Assembly: GCF_014192285.1 (NCBI RefSeq)
Contig: NZ_JACHXQ010000017.1
Location: 1-39,781, forward strand
Direction of reading: 5' to 3'
Length of the DNA stretch: 39,781 nt
From: Halomonas fontilapidosi
GTDB lineage: Bacteria > Pseudomonadota > Gammaproteobacteria > Pseudomonadales > Halomonadaceae
Shown piece after piece: positions 7,444-15,215 of this stretch. The stretch's first letter is position 1; each line of letters starts with the position of its first letter. The translations under genes were made by a program, and so were the position numbers. The notes under the pieces are model-generated. The model was not told where the DNA came from. It worked only from the letters and a program-made list of their open reading frames with translations, and did no database searches.

Positions 7444-7650
7444 ATGTACCAGGACCCGAAACGCATCCGCTCCAATAAGGCCACCGTCTACCTCGATCAG
7501 TACGAGTCGGACGTGATCACCGCGCTGGCCAATTACCTGGGCGTGCCCAAGGCCGAGGTGATGCGCCAGATGCTGATGAAGGAAGCCCGCGACGTGCTCG
7601 GCATCGATCCCGCATCCCTTACCGACACTCTCGCGGCTCACACCGGCTGA
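7444..7650 (+). CDS. Arc-like ribbon-helix-helix protein
   Basis: The 68-residue protein has a good ribbon-helix-helix pattern: the strand KATVYLDQYESDVITALANYL followed by GVPKAEVMRQMLMKEARDVL. Family members bind operators as dimers of dimers with the N-terminal strand in the major groove. An AAGGAACC site precedes the ATG. It lies 40 bases after the first early gene and is likely cotranscribed with it. Its target is unknown; phage members such as Arc tune early promoters. Confidence 0.7.
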   Translation: MYQDPKRIRSNKATVYLDQYESDVITALANYLGVPKAEVMRQMLMKEARDVLGIDPASLTDTLAAHTG

Positions 7651-7686
7651 GCACACCACCACATCCACCGTGCATTAGAGGTCCCT

Positions 7687-7875
7687 ATGCCGGAACAACC
7701 CGTGGAACTCGACCAGCAAGCCCGGGCAGTGCTCGATGCCGTTCGCCATCAGCAGGGGCTGGAGTCCCGCGAGCAGGCTGCTGAATGGCTGCTACGTCGC
7801 CGCATCCGGCGCGGCGCCCAGGGCCTCACCGGCCGCGGCCGCGCGCTCTACGAAGTGAAAGGAGATCCCCGGTGA
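7687..7875 (+). CDS. Small helical protein, possible ribbon-helix-helix
   Basis: The 62-residue product has LDQQARAVLDAVRHQQGLESREQAAEWLLRRRIRRG, a spacing that again recalls ribbon-helix-helix proteins of phage early regions, with a basic second helix. The N-terminal strand is poorly defined, so the fold call is weak. The stop overlaps the GTG start of the Ogr-like gene (GTGA at 7872-7875), so translation of the late activator is probably coupled to this gene. Confidence 0.55.
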   Translation: MPEQPVELDQQARAVLDAVRHQQGLESREQAAEWLLRRRIRRGAQGLTGRGRALYEVKGDPR

Positions 7876-8111
7876 GAATTCTTTGCCCGCATTGCGCGCA
7901 ACGTGCCATCACCCGAACCAGCAAGCGTCCCTCGCCGGTGTTCTACGAGGTCTACGCCCAGTGCACCAGCCCGGCCTGCGGCTGGAGCGGCAAGCTGCTG
8001 GTCGAGTTCGCCACCACCACCTCACCCAGCCGAGCCCCCGCCACCGACGTGCGCATTCCCGTCGATCGGGCCTCGCGCCAGGTGCTGCTCGAGCAGCTCA
8101 ACGAATGCTGA
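7872..8111 (+). CDS. ogr: Ogr/Delta-type late gene activator (zinc finger)
   Basis: The 79-residue protein begins MRILCPHCAQRAITRTSKR and has Cys5, Cys8, Cys31 and Cys36, exactly the C-x2-C-x22-C-x4-C pattern of the P2 Ogr / P4 Delta family, plus the conserved Arg-Thr-Ser after the first pair. These proteins bind a TGT/ACA dyad near -55 of late promoters and recruit the RNA polymerase alpha subunit. The start is a GTG with AAAGGAG upstream. In P2, ogr sits after gene D at the end of the late genes; here it is in the early operon. The three GTTGT-N13-ACAAC sites in the late region are its probable targets. Confidence 0.85.
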   Translation: MRILCPHCAQRAITRTSKRPSPVFYEVYAQCTSPACGWSGKLLVEFATTTSPSRAPATDVRIPVDRASRQVLLEQLNEC

Positions 8112-8125
8112 AGGAGACCGAGACC

Positions 8126-8509
8126 ATGACCAACGTGACCCCGCTTCGCGCACCGCACTTGGATGCCCACAACATCGCCAGCGCCCAGCTCTTCCGCACC
8201 CGCTGGGAGAACCGGGAGAACGCCCTGCGCGATTGCATCGAGCACCTGACGCACCACCACGACATGACCGAAGAGGCCGCTGAGCTGGCCGCGCTCCAGG
8301 CCTATGCCGAGCTCGAGAGCACCAACCAGCAGGCGCGCATCGATGTGGATGCCAGTACCTCACACATGGTGTTCCTGCGCACGGAAGACGGCCGGCCGGT
8401 GGTCTTCACCGTGAACGACCTGCTGAACGTGCTACAGCAGGCCCGCCGTGAACAGCGCGCCGTCGTAGTGGGCCGCGACCGCCGCCGCCCGGTCGTCATC
8501 GAGCAGTAA
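8126..8509 (+). CDS. Hypothetical early protein, 127 residues
   Basis: I do not recognise this family. The N-terminal half is helical and acidic (LRDCIEHLTHHHDMTEEAAELAALQAYAELE), and the C-terminal half has short strands ending in a basic RDRRRPVVIEQ. AAGGAG at 8111-8116 supports the ATG at 8126; an in-frame ATG at 8105 would overlap the Ogr-like stop. It lies between the late activator and the replication gene and is cotranscribed with both. Confidence 0.6.
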   Translation: MTNVTPLRAPHLDAHNIASAQLFRTRWENRENALRDCIEHLTHHHDMTEEAAELAALQAYAELESTNQQARIDVDASTSHMVFLRTEDGRPVVFTVNDLLNVLQQARREQRAVVVGRDRRRPVVIEQ

Positions 8510-8546
8510 CCCCCTCCCCCTTCACCTCGGATAAAGGAGGCACAGC

Positions 8547-11234
8547 GTGAATCCATCGCTGCGCCAGGACATCCTCGCGCGTTTGCAACGCGACTACCGC
8601 GCCGAAGAGCGGGGCCCGTACCTGCAAAAGGTGCAGTGCCCCGACTGCGGCAAGCGCGAGGCCTACATCGCCACCGAGGCGCCGTGGATGCTGAAGTGCG
8701 GCCGCGAGAACAACTGCGGCAGTCAGATCCACGTGAAGGAGTTGTTCCCGGAGTTCTTCGCCAGCTGGTCGGAGCGCTTCGCCCCGCGCGCTGATCAAGC
8801 CCCGCACGAGAAGCCGACCAGCACCACCCCGGTGGCCGATGGCTACCTGCGCGACGGCCGTGGCTTCGAGCTTTCGCGCATCCAGGGCTGGTACACCCAA
8901 GAGAGCTACTGGCGGCAAGACGTGGGCGGCACCGCCACGGTGCGCTTCCCGCTGCCCAGCGGCGCCTATTGGGAGCGCCTGCTCGACAACCCCGAGCGCT
9001 TCGGCAAGCAGAAGGCCAACTTCGTGGGGCGCTACAAGGGCCAGTGGTGGTGCCCGCCGGTGTTTACTCCGACAGATCTCGCCAACGAGGACGAGGTGTG
9101 GATCGTGGAGGGCATCTTCGATGCCATCGCGCTCTACCACCATGGCATCGCCGCCGCCTCGGCGATGAGCTGCAGCAACTACCCCGCCGAGGCGCTCAAG
9201 GCCCTGGCGGATGCCGCCCACCAGGCCGGCACCTGCCGCCCCACCCTGGTGTGGGCGCTGGACAGCAACTCTGCCGGCCAGAAGGCCACCCGAAAGTGGG
9301 TGGAACGCGCCCGCGCCGAAGGCTGGGAGTGCCAGGCCGCGCAGATCCCTGGCGGTGGCCGGTTCGACTGGAACGATGCCCACCAGCGCATCGAGCTCAC
9401 CGAGCAGCACCTGGCGCGCTATCGCTACCACGGCGATCTACTGCTGGCCCCCAGCGCCATGGCCAAGGCGCTGATCATCTTCAAGCGCACCGAGCGCCGC
9501 GAGTTCTGGTTCGAGTACAAGCGCCAGGTGTGGTGGTGGAAGCTCGACATGGACGCCTTCGACCGCGCCGTGCGGGCCGAGGGCGAGGATGGCGGCGACC
9601 AGCAGAGCCTCAACCCGGCCATCCGCGATGCGGCCCTGGAGCAGGCTGGCAGCGTGAAGCGCATCTGTACCTGCTTCCCCACGGCGCTCTATTACCAGGC
9701 CAACCTGGTCACCGACGAGAGCTGGTACTACTACCGGGTCGAGTTCCCCGACGGCCGCGCGCCGGTCAAGAACACCTTCAGCGGCGGCCAGCTGGCCAGT
9801 GCCAGCGAGTACAAGAAGCGCCTGCTCGGCGTGGCCCCGGGCGCTGTGTGGACGGGCACCAGCCAGCAGCTCGATACCCTCCTCCAGGACCAGATCGGCA
9901 ACATCAAGACGGTCGAGACCATCGACTTCATCGGCTACAGCAAGGAGCACGGCGCCTATGTGTTCGGCGAACTGGCCGTGGCCGGCGGCAAGCTGGTGCG
10001 CATCAATGCCGAGGACTACTTCGAGCTCGGCCCGCGCAAGCACCTCAAGACCCTGAGCCAGTCGGTCACCCTGCACCTCAATCCGGACCGCAAGGCCTAT
10101 CACACCGGCTGGACGACCCAGCTGCTGGGCGCCTTCGGTACCAAGGGCGTGGTTGCCCTGGCGTTCTGGCTGGGCAGCCTGCTCGCCGAGCAGCTGCGCG
10201 CCGAAATGGGCAGCTTCCCCTTCCTGGAGATCGTCGGCGAGGCCGGCGCCGGCAAGTCCACGCTCATCGAGTTTCTGTGGAAGCTGGTGGGTCGCCGCGA
10301 CTATGAGGGCTTCGACCCGTCCAAGGCCACCATGCCGGCACGCTCGCGCAACTTCGCCCAGGTGAGCAACCTGCCGGTGGTGCTGATCGAGTCCGACCGC
10401 GAGCAGGAAGGGGGCGCCAAGCAGAAGCAGTTCGACTGGGACGAGCTCAAGACGGCTTTCAACGGCCGCTCGATCCGCGCCCGCGGCGTGAAGAACAGCG
10501 GCAACGACACCTACGAGCCGCCCTTCCGCGGCAGCATCGTCATCAGCCAGAACGCCCCGGTGCAGGCCGGCGAGGCCATCCAGACCCGCATCTGCCACCT
10601 GCACTTCACCCGCGAGGGGCAAACCCACCAGACCAAGGAACTGGCCGAAGCGCTGGAGAAGACCGAGCTCGAGAACGTCAGCCAGTTTGCCCTGGAGGTC
10701 GCCCAACGCGAGGCGCCGCTGCTCGAGCTGATCAAGGCGCGCGCCAAGCCCTACGCCAACCGCCTGGCGGAAGCCCCCGACATCAAGGTGCTACGCATCG
10801 CCAAGTGCCACGGCCAGCTGATGGCCCTGGTGGACTGCCTGGGCCCCGAAGGCTTGGGCTTGTTCGACGCCCAGACCATCGACATGGCCGCCGGCCACGT
10901 ATGGCAAATGGCCCGCGATCGTCAGCAGGCGATCAACGCCGATCATCCCCTCGTGCAGGAATTCTGGGAGGCCTTCGAGTACCTGGAAGGCCTGCGCGAC
11001 GAGCCGGTGCTCAACCACTACGGCTACGGCAGCAACGAGGTGGCCATCAACCTCAAGGACTTCGAGCGCGCCTGTGCCGAGCACAAGTTGCGCGTGCCCG
11101 AGATCCGCGAGCTCAAGCGCTACCTCAAGGCCAGCAAGTCCCGGAAGTTCCTCGAAGCCAACCGCACCGTGCGCTCTCGCATCCGCCTGAACGGCGCGAG
11201 CGTGAAGTGTTGGGTGTTCCAGCAGTCGAGCTAG
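8547..11234 (+). CDS. Primase-helicase (zinc ribbon, TOPRIM, superfamily 3-like ATPase)
   Basis: This 895-residue replication protein starts at a GTG after AAAGGAGG. Domains in order: a Cys4 zinc ribbon (CPDC ... C ... C, residues about 31-60) that recognises the priming template; a TOPRIM domain (VEGIFDAIAL near 187 and LDSNSAGQKA) that makes primers; a middle region of unknown role; and an ATPase with Walker A GEAGAGKST near 565, Walker B VVLIESD and sensor SIVISQNAP. The architecture is like the P4 alpha protein, which also binds iterons. P2 itself instead uses the rolling-circle initiator A, and no such gene is seen here. The iteron cluster at 15575-15855 is the likely origin it acts on. 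Confidence 0.88.
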   Translation: MNPSLRQDILARLQRDYRAEERGPYLQKVQCPDCGKREAYIATEAPWMLKCGRENNCGSQIHVKELFPEFFASWSERFAPRADQAPHEKPTSTTPVADGYLRDGRGFELSRIQGWYTQESYWRQDVGGTATVRFPLPSGAYWERLLDNPERFGKQKANFVGRYKGQWWCPPVFTPTDLANEDEVWIVEGIFDAIALYHHGIAAASAMSCSNYPAEALKALADAAHQAGTCRPTLVWALDSNSAGQKATRKWVERARAEGWECQAAQIPGGGRFDWNDAHQRIELTEQHLARYRYHGDLLLAPSAMAKALIIFKRTERREFWFEYKRQVWWWKLDMDAFDRAVRAEGEDGGDQQSLNPAIRDAALEQAGSVKRICTCFPTALYYQANLVTDESWYYYRVEFPDGRAPVKNTFSGGQLASASEYKKRLLGVAPGAVWTGTSQQLDTLLQDQIGNIKTVETIDFIGYSKEHGAYVFGELAVAGGKLVRINAEDYFELGPRKHLKTLSQSVTLHLNPDRKAYHTGWTTQLLGAFGTKGVVALAFWLGSLLAEQLRAEMGSFPFLEIVGEAGAGKSTLIEFLWKLVGRRDYEGFDPSKATMPARSRNFAQVSNLPVVLIESDREQEGGAKQKQFDWDELKTAFNGRSIRARGVKNSGNDTYEPPFRGSIVISQNAPVQAGEAIQTRICHLHFTREGQTHQTKELAEALEKTELENVSQFALEVAQREAPLLELIKARAKPYANRLAEAPDIKVLRIAKCHGQLMALVDCLGPEGLGLFDAQTIDMAAGHVWQMARDRQQAINADHPLVQEFWEAFEYLEGLRDEPVLNHYGYGSNEVAINLKDFERACAEHKLRVPEIRELKRYLKASKSRKFLEANRTVRSRIRLNGASVKCWVFQQSS

Positions 11235-11252
11235 TAGAGACAGGAGGCCGCC

Positions 11253-11582
11253 ATGCATCACCCCACCTACACCCTCGACCAGGCCGCGCCGCTGCTCAAC
11301 CTGGGCCGCAACACCCTGGCGCGCCGCCTACGCGACGCCGGCGTGCTCGGGCCGGACAACCTGCCCGCCGGCCCGTACCGCGGCCGGGTGAGCCTGGTGA
11401 TTGTGGCCACCGGCACCTACTGGCACCCCATCTGCGGCTGGACCCACTACGGCCGCACCGAATTCACCAATGCCGGGCTCGACCACATCGCCCGCAAGCT
11501 CGGCATCGACCTCGCCCGCCTGCCGCACCCCAGCAGCCGGCGTGCCCAGCAAGCACCGCAACCCGCAAGGAGCCTGTCATGA
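11253..11582 (+). CDS. KilAC-like antirepressor-type DNA-binding protein
   Basis: The 109-residue protein has an N-terminal helix-turn-helix (YTLDQAAPLLNLGRNTLARRLRDAGVL) and a segment YWHPICGWTHYGRTEFTNAGLDHIARKLG that fits the C-terminal KilAC domain of phage antirepressors. The usual N-terminal AntA/BRO part is absent, so it is a stand-alone KilAC. Such domains bind DNA or repressor; here it could antagonise CI or regulate replication. It follows the primase-helicase after 18 bases and overlaps the next gene by ATGA. Confidence 0.65.
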   Translation: MHHPTYTLDQAAPLLNLGRNTLARRLRDAGVLGPDNLPAGPYRGRVSLVIVATGTYWHPICGWTHYGRTEFTNAGLDHIARKLGIDLARLPHPSSRRAQQAPQPARSLS

Positions 11583-11974
11583 CCATCCAGAACCAGGAAC
11601 TTTACGACGCCCTGCAGCACGTCAGCAGCAAGCTCTCGATGCTCGAGAACTATCGCGAACTCCTGGAGGGCGTCGAACGCGAACTCGCCGCGGCGAAAGC
11701 CGCCGCACGTCGCGTCCTCGAGGAGCTCCCTCGTGAGCAGGTCGAGGAGCTGATGGCCCTGCCGATCCAGCACGGCGACGTCGTGATGCGGATTCGTTTC
11801 GATAAAGACGATGGATTGCTCGACATCGACGCCCGCCAGGTGCCCGAAAGCCGCAGCCTGCATGACCTGATGGGCGACGAGGAGCGCGAGGCGATACGCC
11901 AGCGCGTCCATGCCGCCAACCGAGCGCGCTTCGAGCAGCAACACGCCAACCAGGAGGGCGCCACCCATGGCTGA
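11579..11974 (+). CDS. Hypothetical coiled-coil early protein
   Basis: The 131-residue product is mostly helical. Residues 20-55 (MLENYRELLEGVERELAAAKAAARRVLEEL) form a likely coiled coil, a strand pair HGDVVMRIRFDKDDGLLDID follows, and the tail is charged. No family is recognised. The start overlaps the previous stop (ATGA), and its end overlaps the TraR-like gene by eight bases, so it is translated as part of the early operon. Confidence 0.65.
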   Translation: MTIQNQELYDALQHVSSKLSMLENYRELLEGVERELAAAKAAARRVLEELPREQVEELMALPIQHGDVVMRIRFDKDDGLLDIDARQVPESRSLHDLMGDEEREAIRQRVHAANRARFEQQHANQEGATHG

Positions 11975-12182
11975 CAACGCCGATATCGCCACCGAGCTGA
12001 TGGAGCGGCGCCTCGAAGGCGCCCTCGCCAGCCGCCTGCAGGCCACCGCCCCGGTGCACGCCACCGAGTGCGAGGAGTGTGGCGACGAGATCCCCGCGGC
12101 CAGGCGCGAAGCCGCGCCCTGGGCCACTACCTGCATCGAGTGCCAGGGCATGCGCGAACAGCACGCCCGGCATCGCCGCTGA
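11967..12182 (+). CDS. TraR/DksA-type C4 zinc-finger protein
   Basis: The 71-residue protein has the TraR/DksA finger: CEECGDEIPAARREA followed by CIECQ, with four Cys. The length matches F-plasmid TraR (73) and the small phage homologues. TraR enters the RNA polymerase secondary channel and mimics DksA-ppGpp, changing host promoter output. The N-terminal ADNADIATELMERRLEGAL helix carries the acidic residues expected at its tip. It overlaps the preceding gene by eight bases. A phage copy could redirect host transcription early in infection. Confidence 0.85.
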   Translation: MADNADIATELMERRLEGALASRLQATAPVHATECEECGDEIPAARREAAPWATTCIECQGMREQHARHRR

Positions 12183-12204
12183 TCACCTCCAGGAGGAACG
12201 AGCC

Positions 12205-12441
12205 ATGCACCCCGTCACCCGCCACCGGATCAGCAGCCTGATCCATACCAGCGCCGACGACGCCCGCATCAGCATGGAGCTGATGCACTCCGAACACGGC
12301 GCCGACTACACCCTCGAGGTGGCCAGCGGCGCGATCCTGCGCCTGGAAGTGCTGCAGGCCGAGAAGCTCAGCCACCGCAAGGTGTTCGCCACCGCCGCCC
12401 GCAAGGCGCTCAAGGTACTGGAAAAGGGGCCGCTGAAATGA
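12205..12441 (+). CDS. Hypothetical early protein, 78 residues
   Basis: The gene has an AGGAGG site and an ATG at 12205. The product has a helical first half, then a strand region YTLEVASGAILRLEVLQAEKL and a basic C-terminal helix. I recognise no family. It ends in an ATGA overlap with the next gene. Confidence 0.6.
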   Translation: MHPVTRHRISSLIHTSADDARISMELMHSEHGADYTLEVASGAILRLEVLQAEKLSHRKVFATAARKALKVLEKGPLK

Positions 12442-12719
12442 CCGCTGCCAACGCCATCGACCCGCGCGACTACGCCATCATCAGGGCCCTCGGGGCCCTG
12501 TGCCTGGCCACGCCCAACGTGGAGCTGGCCCGCGCCTACCTTCGCGACGCAGGTGCTGGCGAGCGCATTCACCATGCGGCCCAGGTGCAGCGCTGTCAGC
12601 AGGCACTCGCCCAGGGCAAGGTCCGCCGCGTCAGCGATCAGACCATCGAGATTGCCTTCCCCAGCTGCCAACTGGCCAGTGTGGTCGAGGAGCTGCTGCA
12701 GGAGGAGGCCCGCCAATGA
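12438..12719 (+). CDS. Hypothetical early protein, 93 residues
   Basis: The product is helical with two Cys (LCLATP, RCQQAL) that do not form a zinc motif. It starts in the ATGA shared with the previous gene and ends in another ATGA shared with the next, so it is part of a run of translationally coupled small genes of the early operon. No family is recognised. Confidence 0.6.
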   Translation: MTAANAIDPRDYAIIRALGALCLATPNVELARAYLRDAGAGERIHHAAQVQRCQQALAQGKVRRVSDQTIEIAFPSCQLASVVEELLQEEARQ

Positions 12720-13009
12720 CTCAGCCACCACCGAAAGGCGGCCGGCTGGCCCGGCAGGCCGCCATGCTCTGCCAGGATCCAGCCTTCCGGCTCTACCTGG
12801 ATCGCCGCCGGCGCTACAAGCAGGGCCTCACTGAGGACCAGCTGCCCGACGGCACGCACAACGAGCAGGACGCCCGCGACTGGCTCTGCGCTGCCTGCCA
12901 GATCGAGAGCCGCGCCGAGCTCGACCACAACCCCACCGCCGCGGCCATGCTCCGCACCATCAAGCAGCGCTTCACCCACTGGAAAATCCGACAAGGAGTC
13001 CCGGCATGA
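12716..13009 (+). CDS. Hypothetical early protein, 97 residues
   Basis: The protein has a basic N-terminus (PPPKGGRLARQAAMLCQDPAFRLYLDRRRRYKQ) and a middle DARDWLCAACQIESRAELDHNPTAAAMLRTIKQRF. Similar small proteins occur in early operons of temperate phages of Pseudomonas-like hosts, without an assigned role. It is coupled by ATGA to the genes on both sides. The basic patch suggests nucleic acid binding, which is only inference. Confidence 0.6.
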   Translation: MTQPPPKGGRLARQAAMLCQDPAFRLYLDRRRRYKQGLTEDQLPDGTHNEQDARDWLCAACQIESRAELDHNPTAAAMLRTIKQRFTHWKIRQGVPA

Positions 13010-13263
13010 ATACCTATTTCGGACTGCTCGCCGAGTTCGACGGCCGCGCCGAGCTTCCGCTCGAGGAAGTCGCCCCGCGCTACTTCGGCATCAGCCCGCG
13101 CACCGCCAGCGTGCGCGCCGGCGCCCAGGCCCTGCCGGTACCGGCCTACCGCGCCGGCGACTCGCAGAAAGCGCCCTGGCTGGTCAGCGCCGTGGACCTC
13201 GCCAAGTACCTGGACGAGAGGCGGGCAGAGGCGCATGAGATGTGGAAGCTTGTAAACTCCTAA
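13006..13263 (+). CDS. PrtN-like pyocin activator family protein
   Basis: The 85-residue protein follows the PrtN family over its length: MNTYFGLLAEFDGRAELPLEEVAPRYFGISP, then QALPVPAYRAGDSQKAPWLVSAVDLAKYLDERR. PrtN activates pyocin genes in Pseudomonas. Phage members near integrases are small helix-turn-helix proteins that may act as excisionase or regulator. Here it is the last gene of the early operon and points toward the convergent integrase unit, which favours an excisionase-like or integrase-control role. Confidence 0.82.
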   Translation: MNTYFGLLAEFDGRAELPLEEVAPRYFGISPRTASVRAGAQALPVPAYRAGDSQKAPWLVSAVDLAKYLDERRAEAHEMWKLVNS

Positions 13264-13271
13264 TCAAGAGA

Positions 13272-13292
13272 AAGCCCCTATGGGAGGGGCTT
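13272..13292. terminator. Bidirectional terminator hairpin between convergent units
   Basis: AAGCCCCT (13272-13279) pairs with AGGGGCTT (13285-13292) around a five-base loop. It stands 8 bases after the PrtN-like stop and contains the stop codon of the opposite gene. Each side has a short, imperfect T-rich tail, so it can serve both directions. Confidence 0.65.
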
Positions 13293-14135
13293 AATATCCC
13301 TTACACCAGCTTCTTTCAAAATCATCCCATAAAGTTCAAAAAACTGCTTAAGCAACAAATCTGCATTTTTATCCAGAGGATAGCTAGACAACACGCAAAG
13401 CACCCAAAGCAGGTCTTGAATGGCAATCGAGAATACTTTACTTATCAAATCATCAAGACTTTCACCCATTGAGGCGACACCCTCATCGGTCGCATAAAGG
13501 ATTTTGTTTCTAAAATCCGACCTTTGAGCGACAAATGTTTTTATGTCCATATTTGCATCTGCATGCACGCGCCCCTCAAACTCTTTATAAAGGCTTTCCA
13601 ACACTTCATCATATTCCCGATCCTCGAGAGATATGATCTGGCTCATCGGGTTATGATCAATATACCCACCTTTATCATCGTAGTATATTCTTGCTACAGC
13701 CTTATCATTCTCAACAACCAATCTATAACTAAATCCGAAATCCCCCTGCATTCCGTCCAGAGCAACCCCAGAAGAATAAATACTTGAAAGAATATGCTTA
13801 ACCTGAGACAAGACAGGATAAAACCCAAGTTTAACTTTATGGTTATTGAATTTCTTCACATATGTCTTATACCTTCCACCGCCCGGCTTTTGTGACTTAA
13901 TAAGCTCGAAGATCGCAACCACAAGCTCTTCCTCAGCTGCAATAAGCCTGATCACCCCCATCTCATCATCAATACCGGATAGCTTTTTAGCTTTTTCAAA
14001 ATGATCACTAGCCTTGGCAACCCTAGTCATAACCTTCTTGGGGCATCTACTGATTACGACCCGAACAACATCCTCCCCAGCAATCTCTTTAAAATCAGTA
14101 AGCTCGAAGGATTTTTCTTCATCATAACGAATCAT
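13278..14135 (-). CDS. Unknown AT-rich cargo gene downstream of integrase
   Basis: The 285-residue product has no motif that I can name. It starts MIRYDEEKSFELTDFKEI, has a charged N-terminal region, a middle with KTYVKKFNNHKVKLGFYPVL, an acidic strand-rich part (VARIYYDDKGGYIDHNPMSQI), and a hydrophobic C-terminal helix IQDLLWVLCVLSS. It looks soluble. GGGGA precedes the ATG, and the gene begins 12 bases after the integrase stop, so the two are cotranscribed. Codons are much richer in A and T than those of the neighbouring phage genes, a sign of recent transfer. Its place between the early genes and cos matches the P2 tin/old locus, which carries phage-exclusion genes; a defence role is inference from place. 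Confidence 0.7.
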   Translation of the reverse strand: MIRYDEEKSFELTDFKEIAGEDVVRVVISRCPKKVMTRVAKASDHFEKAKKLSGIDDEMGVIRLIAAEEELVVAIFELIKSQKPGGGRYKTYVKKFNNHKVKLGFYPVLSQVKHILSSIYSSGVALDGMQGDFGFSYRLVVENDKAVARIYYDDKGGYIDHNPMSQIISLEDREYDEVLESLYKEFEGRVHADANMDIKTFVAQRSDFRNKILYATDEGVASMGESLDDLISKVFSIAIQDLLWVLCVLSSYPLDKNADLLLKQFFELYGMILKEAGVRDIKPLP

Positions 14136-14147
14136 ACTTTCCCCGCA

Positions 14148-15203
14148 TTATCTTAGCTTCAGATTCTCTGGAGTCAGGTGCGTATATCTCTTGAGGACAT
14201 CCCAGCTTTCGTGCAGCGTAAACTGCTGCACCTCCACGATCTCATACCCCGCCTCGAATAGCCGCGACGTCGCCTCATGGCGCAGGTCGTGAAAGCGTAG
14301 ATCTTCTATCCCGCACGCAGCGCAGGCTGCCCGCCAGCGGGTACCGATCGACTTGCCGTGGTAGGGAAATATCCGCTCTTCGCCCTGGGCGCGCGGCTGC
14401 CGGCGGATGATGGCCATAGCCTCATGGCTGAGCTTGAATCGCTTGTGATTACCCCGCTTCTGCCGGGGGTGCTTGGCGTCACGCACCCAGCAGGTCATCG
14501 CCTTCTCGTCCAGGTCCGACCATAGCAGCCGGGTGATCTCCTCCTGGCGCCTCGAGGAGGCAATGGCAAAGTCCATGATGTCCTCCATGGGGATGATCGC
14601 GCTCGGCCGGATCCGCTGCGAGCGCTGGAAATAGGCGCGGATCCGCTCGATCTCGTGATCGGTGGGCCGCCGGCTGCGTGACCCCGGCCTCGAAACCAGC
14701 CCCTTGCTGCGCATCAGCAGCTTGGCCGATTCGAACTCGCCCAGGTCCACCGGCATCTTCCAGGCGGCCACCGCAGTCTTGAGGATGATGCCAAGCCAGG
14801 TGATGTCCTGGTTGATGGTCGAGGGCTTGATCCCACTGCTCCGACGCATCACCGCGTGCTCGATGACCTGCTCGCTGGTCAGCTCGGTGACCTTCACCCT
14901 GGCGACCGGGAAGCGCTGCAGCTGCTCGATAGTCGCCCGTTTTGAACGGCCGGCATCCTGGGCGAACTCATGCAGGTAGCGCTCGATGGCATCGTCCAGG
15001 GTCACGCCTCGCCACTTCGCCGAGAGAATCCCCCCGGGGCTGCTGAGCTCGAGCTCTCGGCGCTTGGCCCACTCCTCTGCCATCGCCTTCCTGGGGAACG
15101 TCCGCGACTCAGCGTGGTCTGGTTGCCCACGGCGGGCGATGCGGATCTGAGCCAGGTATGAGAAACTGCCGTCCTTTCGCCGACGCTTCCTGATCGTCGC
15201 CAC
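14148..15203 (-). CDS. int: Tyrosine recombinase, phage integrase
   Basis: The 351-residue integrase has an N-terminal arm-binding strand (ATIRKRRRKDGSFSYLAQIRI), a SAM-like core-binding domain, and a catalytic domain with SSRRQEEITRLLW (first Arg), the Lys-bearing KHPRQKRGNHKRF, the HDLRHEATS box, His in LHESW and the nucleophile Tyr near residue 338 in KRYTHLT. All catalytic residues are present. I prefer the GTG at 15203 because GGGAGG precedes it and it gives the usual MATIRKR start; an ATG at 15263 would add 20 residues and run through the TACCAA repeats. It is far too short and of the wrong type for a protelomerase. The gene leads a two-gene minus-strand unit. Confidence 0.92.
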   Translation of the reverse strand: MATIRKRRRKDGSFSYLAQIRIARRGQPDHAESRTFPRKAMAEEWAKRRELELSSPGGILSAKWRGVTLDDAIERYLHEFAQDAGRSKRATIEQLQRFPVARVKVTELTSEQVIEHAVMRRSSGIKPSTINQDITWLGIILKTAVAAWKMPVDLGEFESAKLLMRSKGLVSRPGSRSRRPTDHEIERIRAYFQRSQRIRPSAIIPMEDIMDFAIASSRRQEEITRLLWSDLDEKAMTCWVRDAKHPRQKRGNHKRFKLSHEAMAIIRRQPRAQGEERIFPYHGKSIGTRWRAACAACGIEDLRFHDLRHEATSRLFEAGYEIVEVQQFTLHESWDVLKRYTHLTPENLKLR

Positions 15204-15215
15204 GCGGACCTCCCG

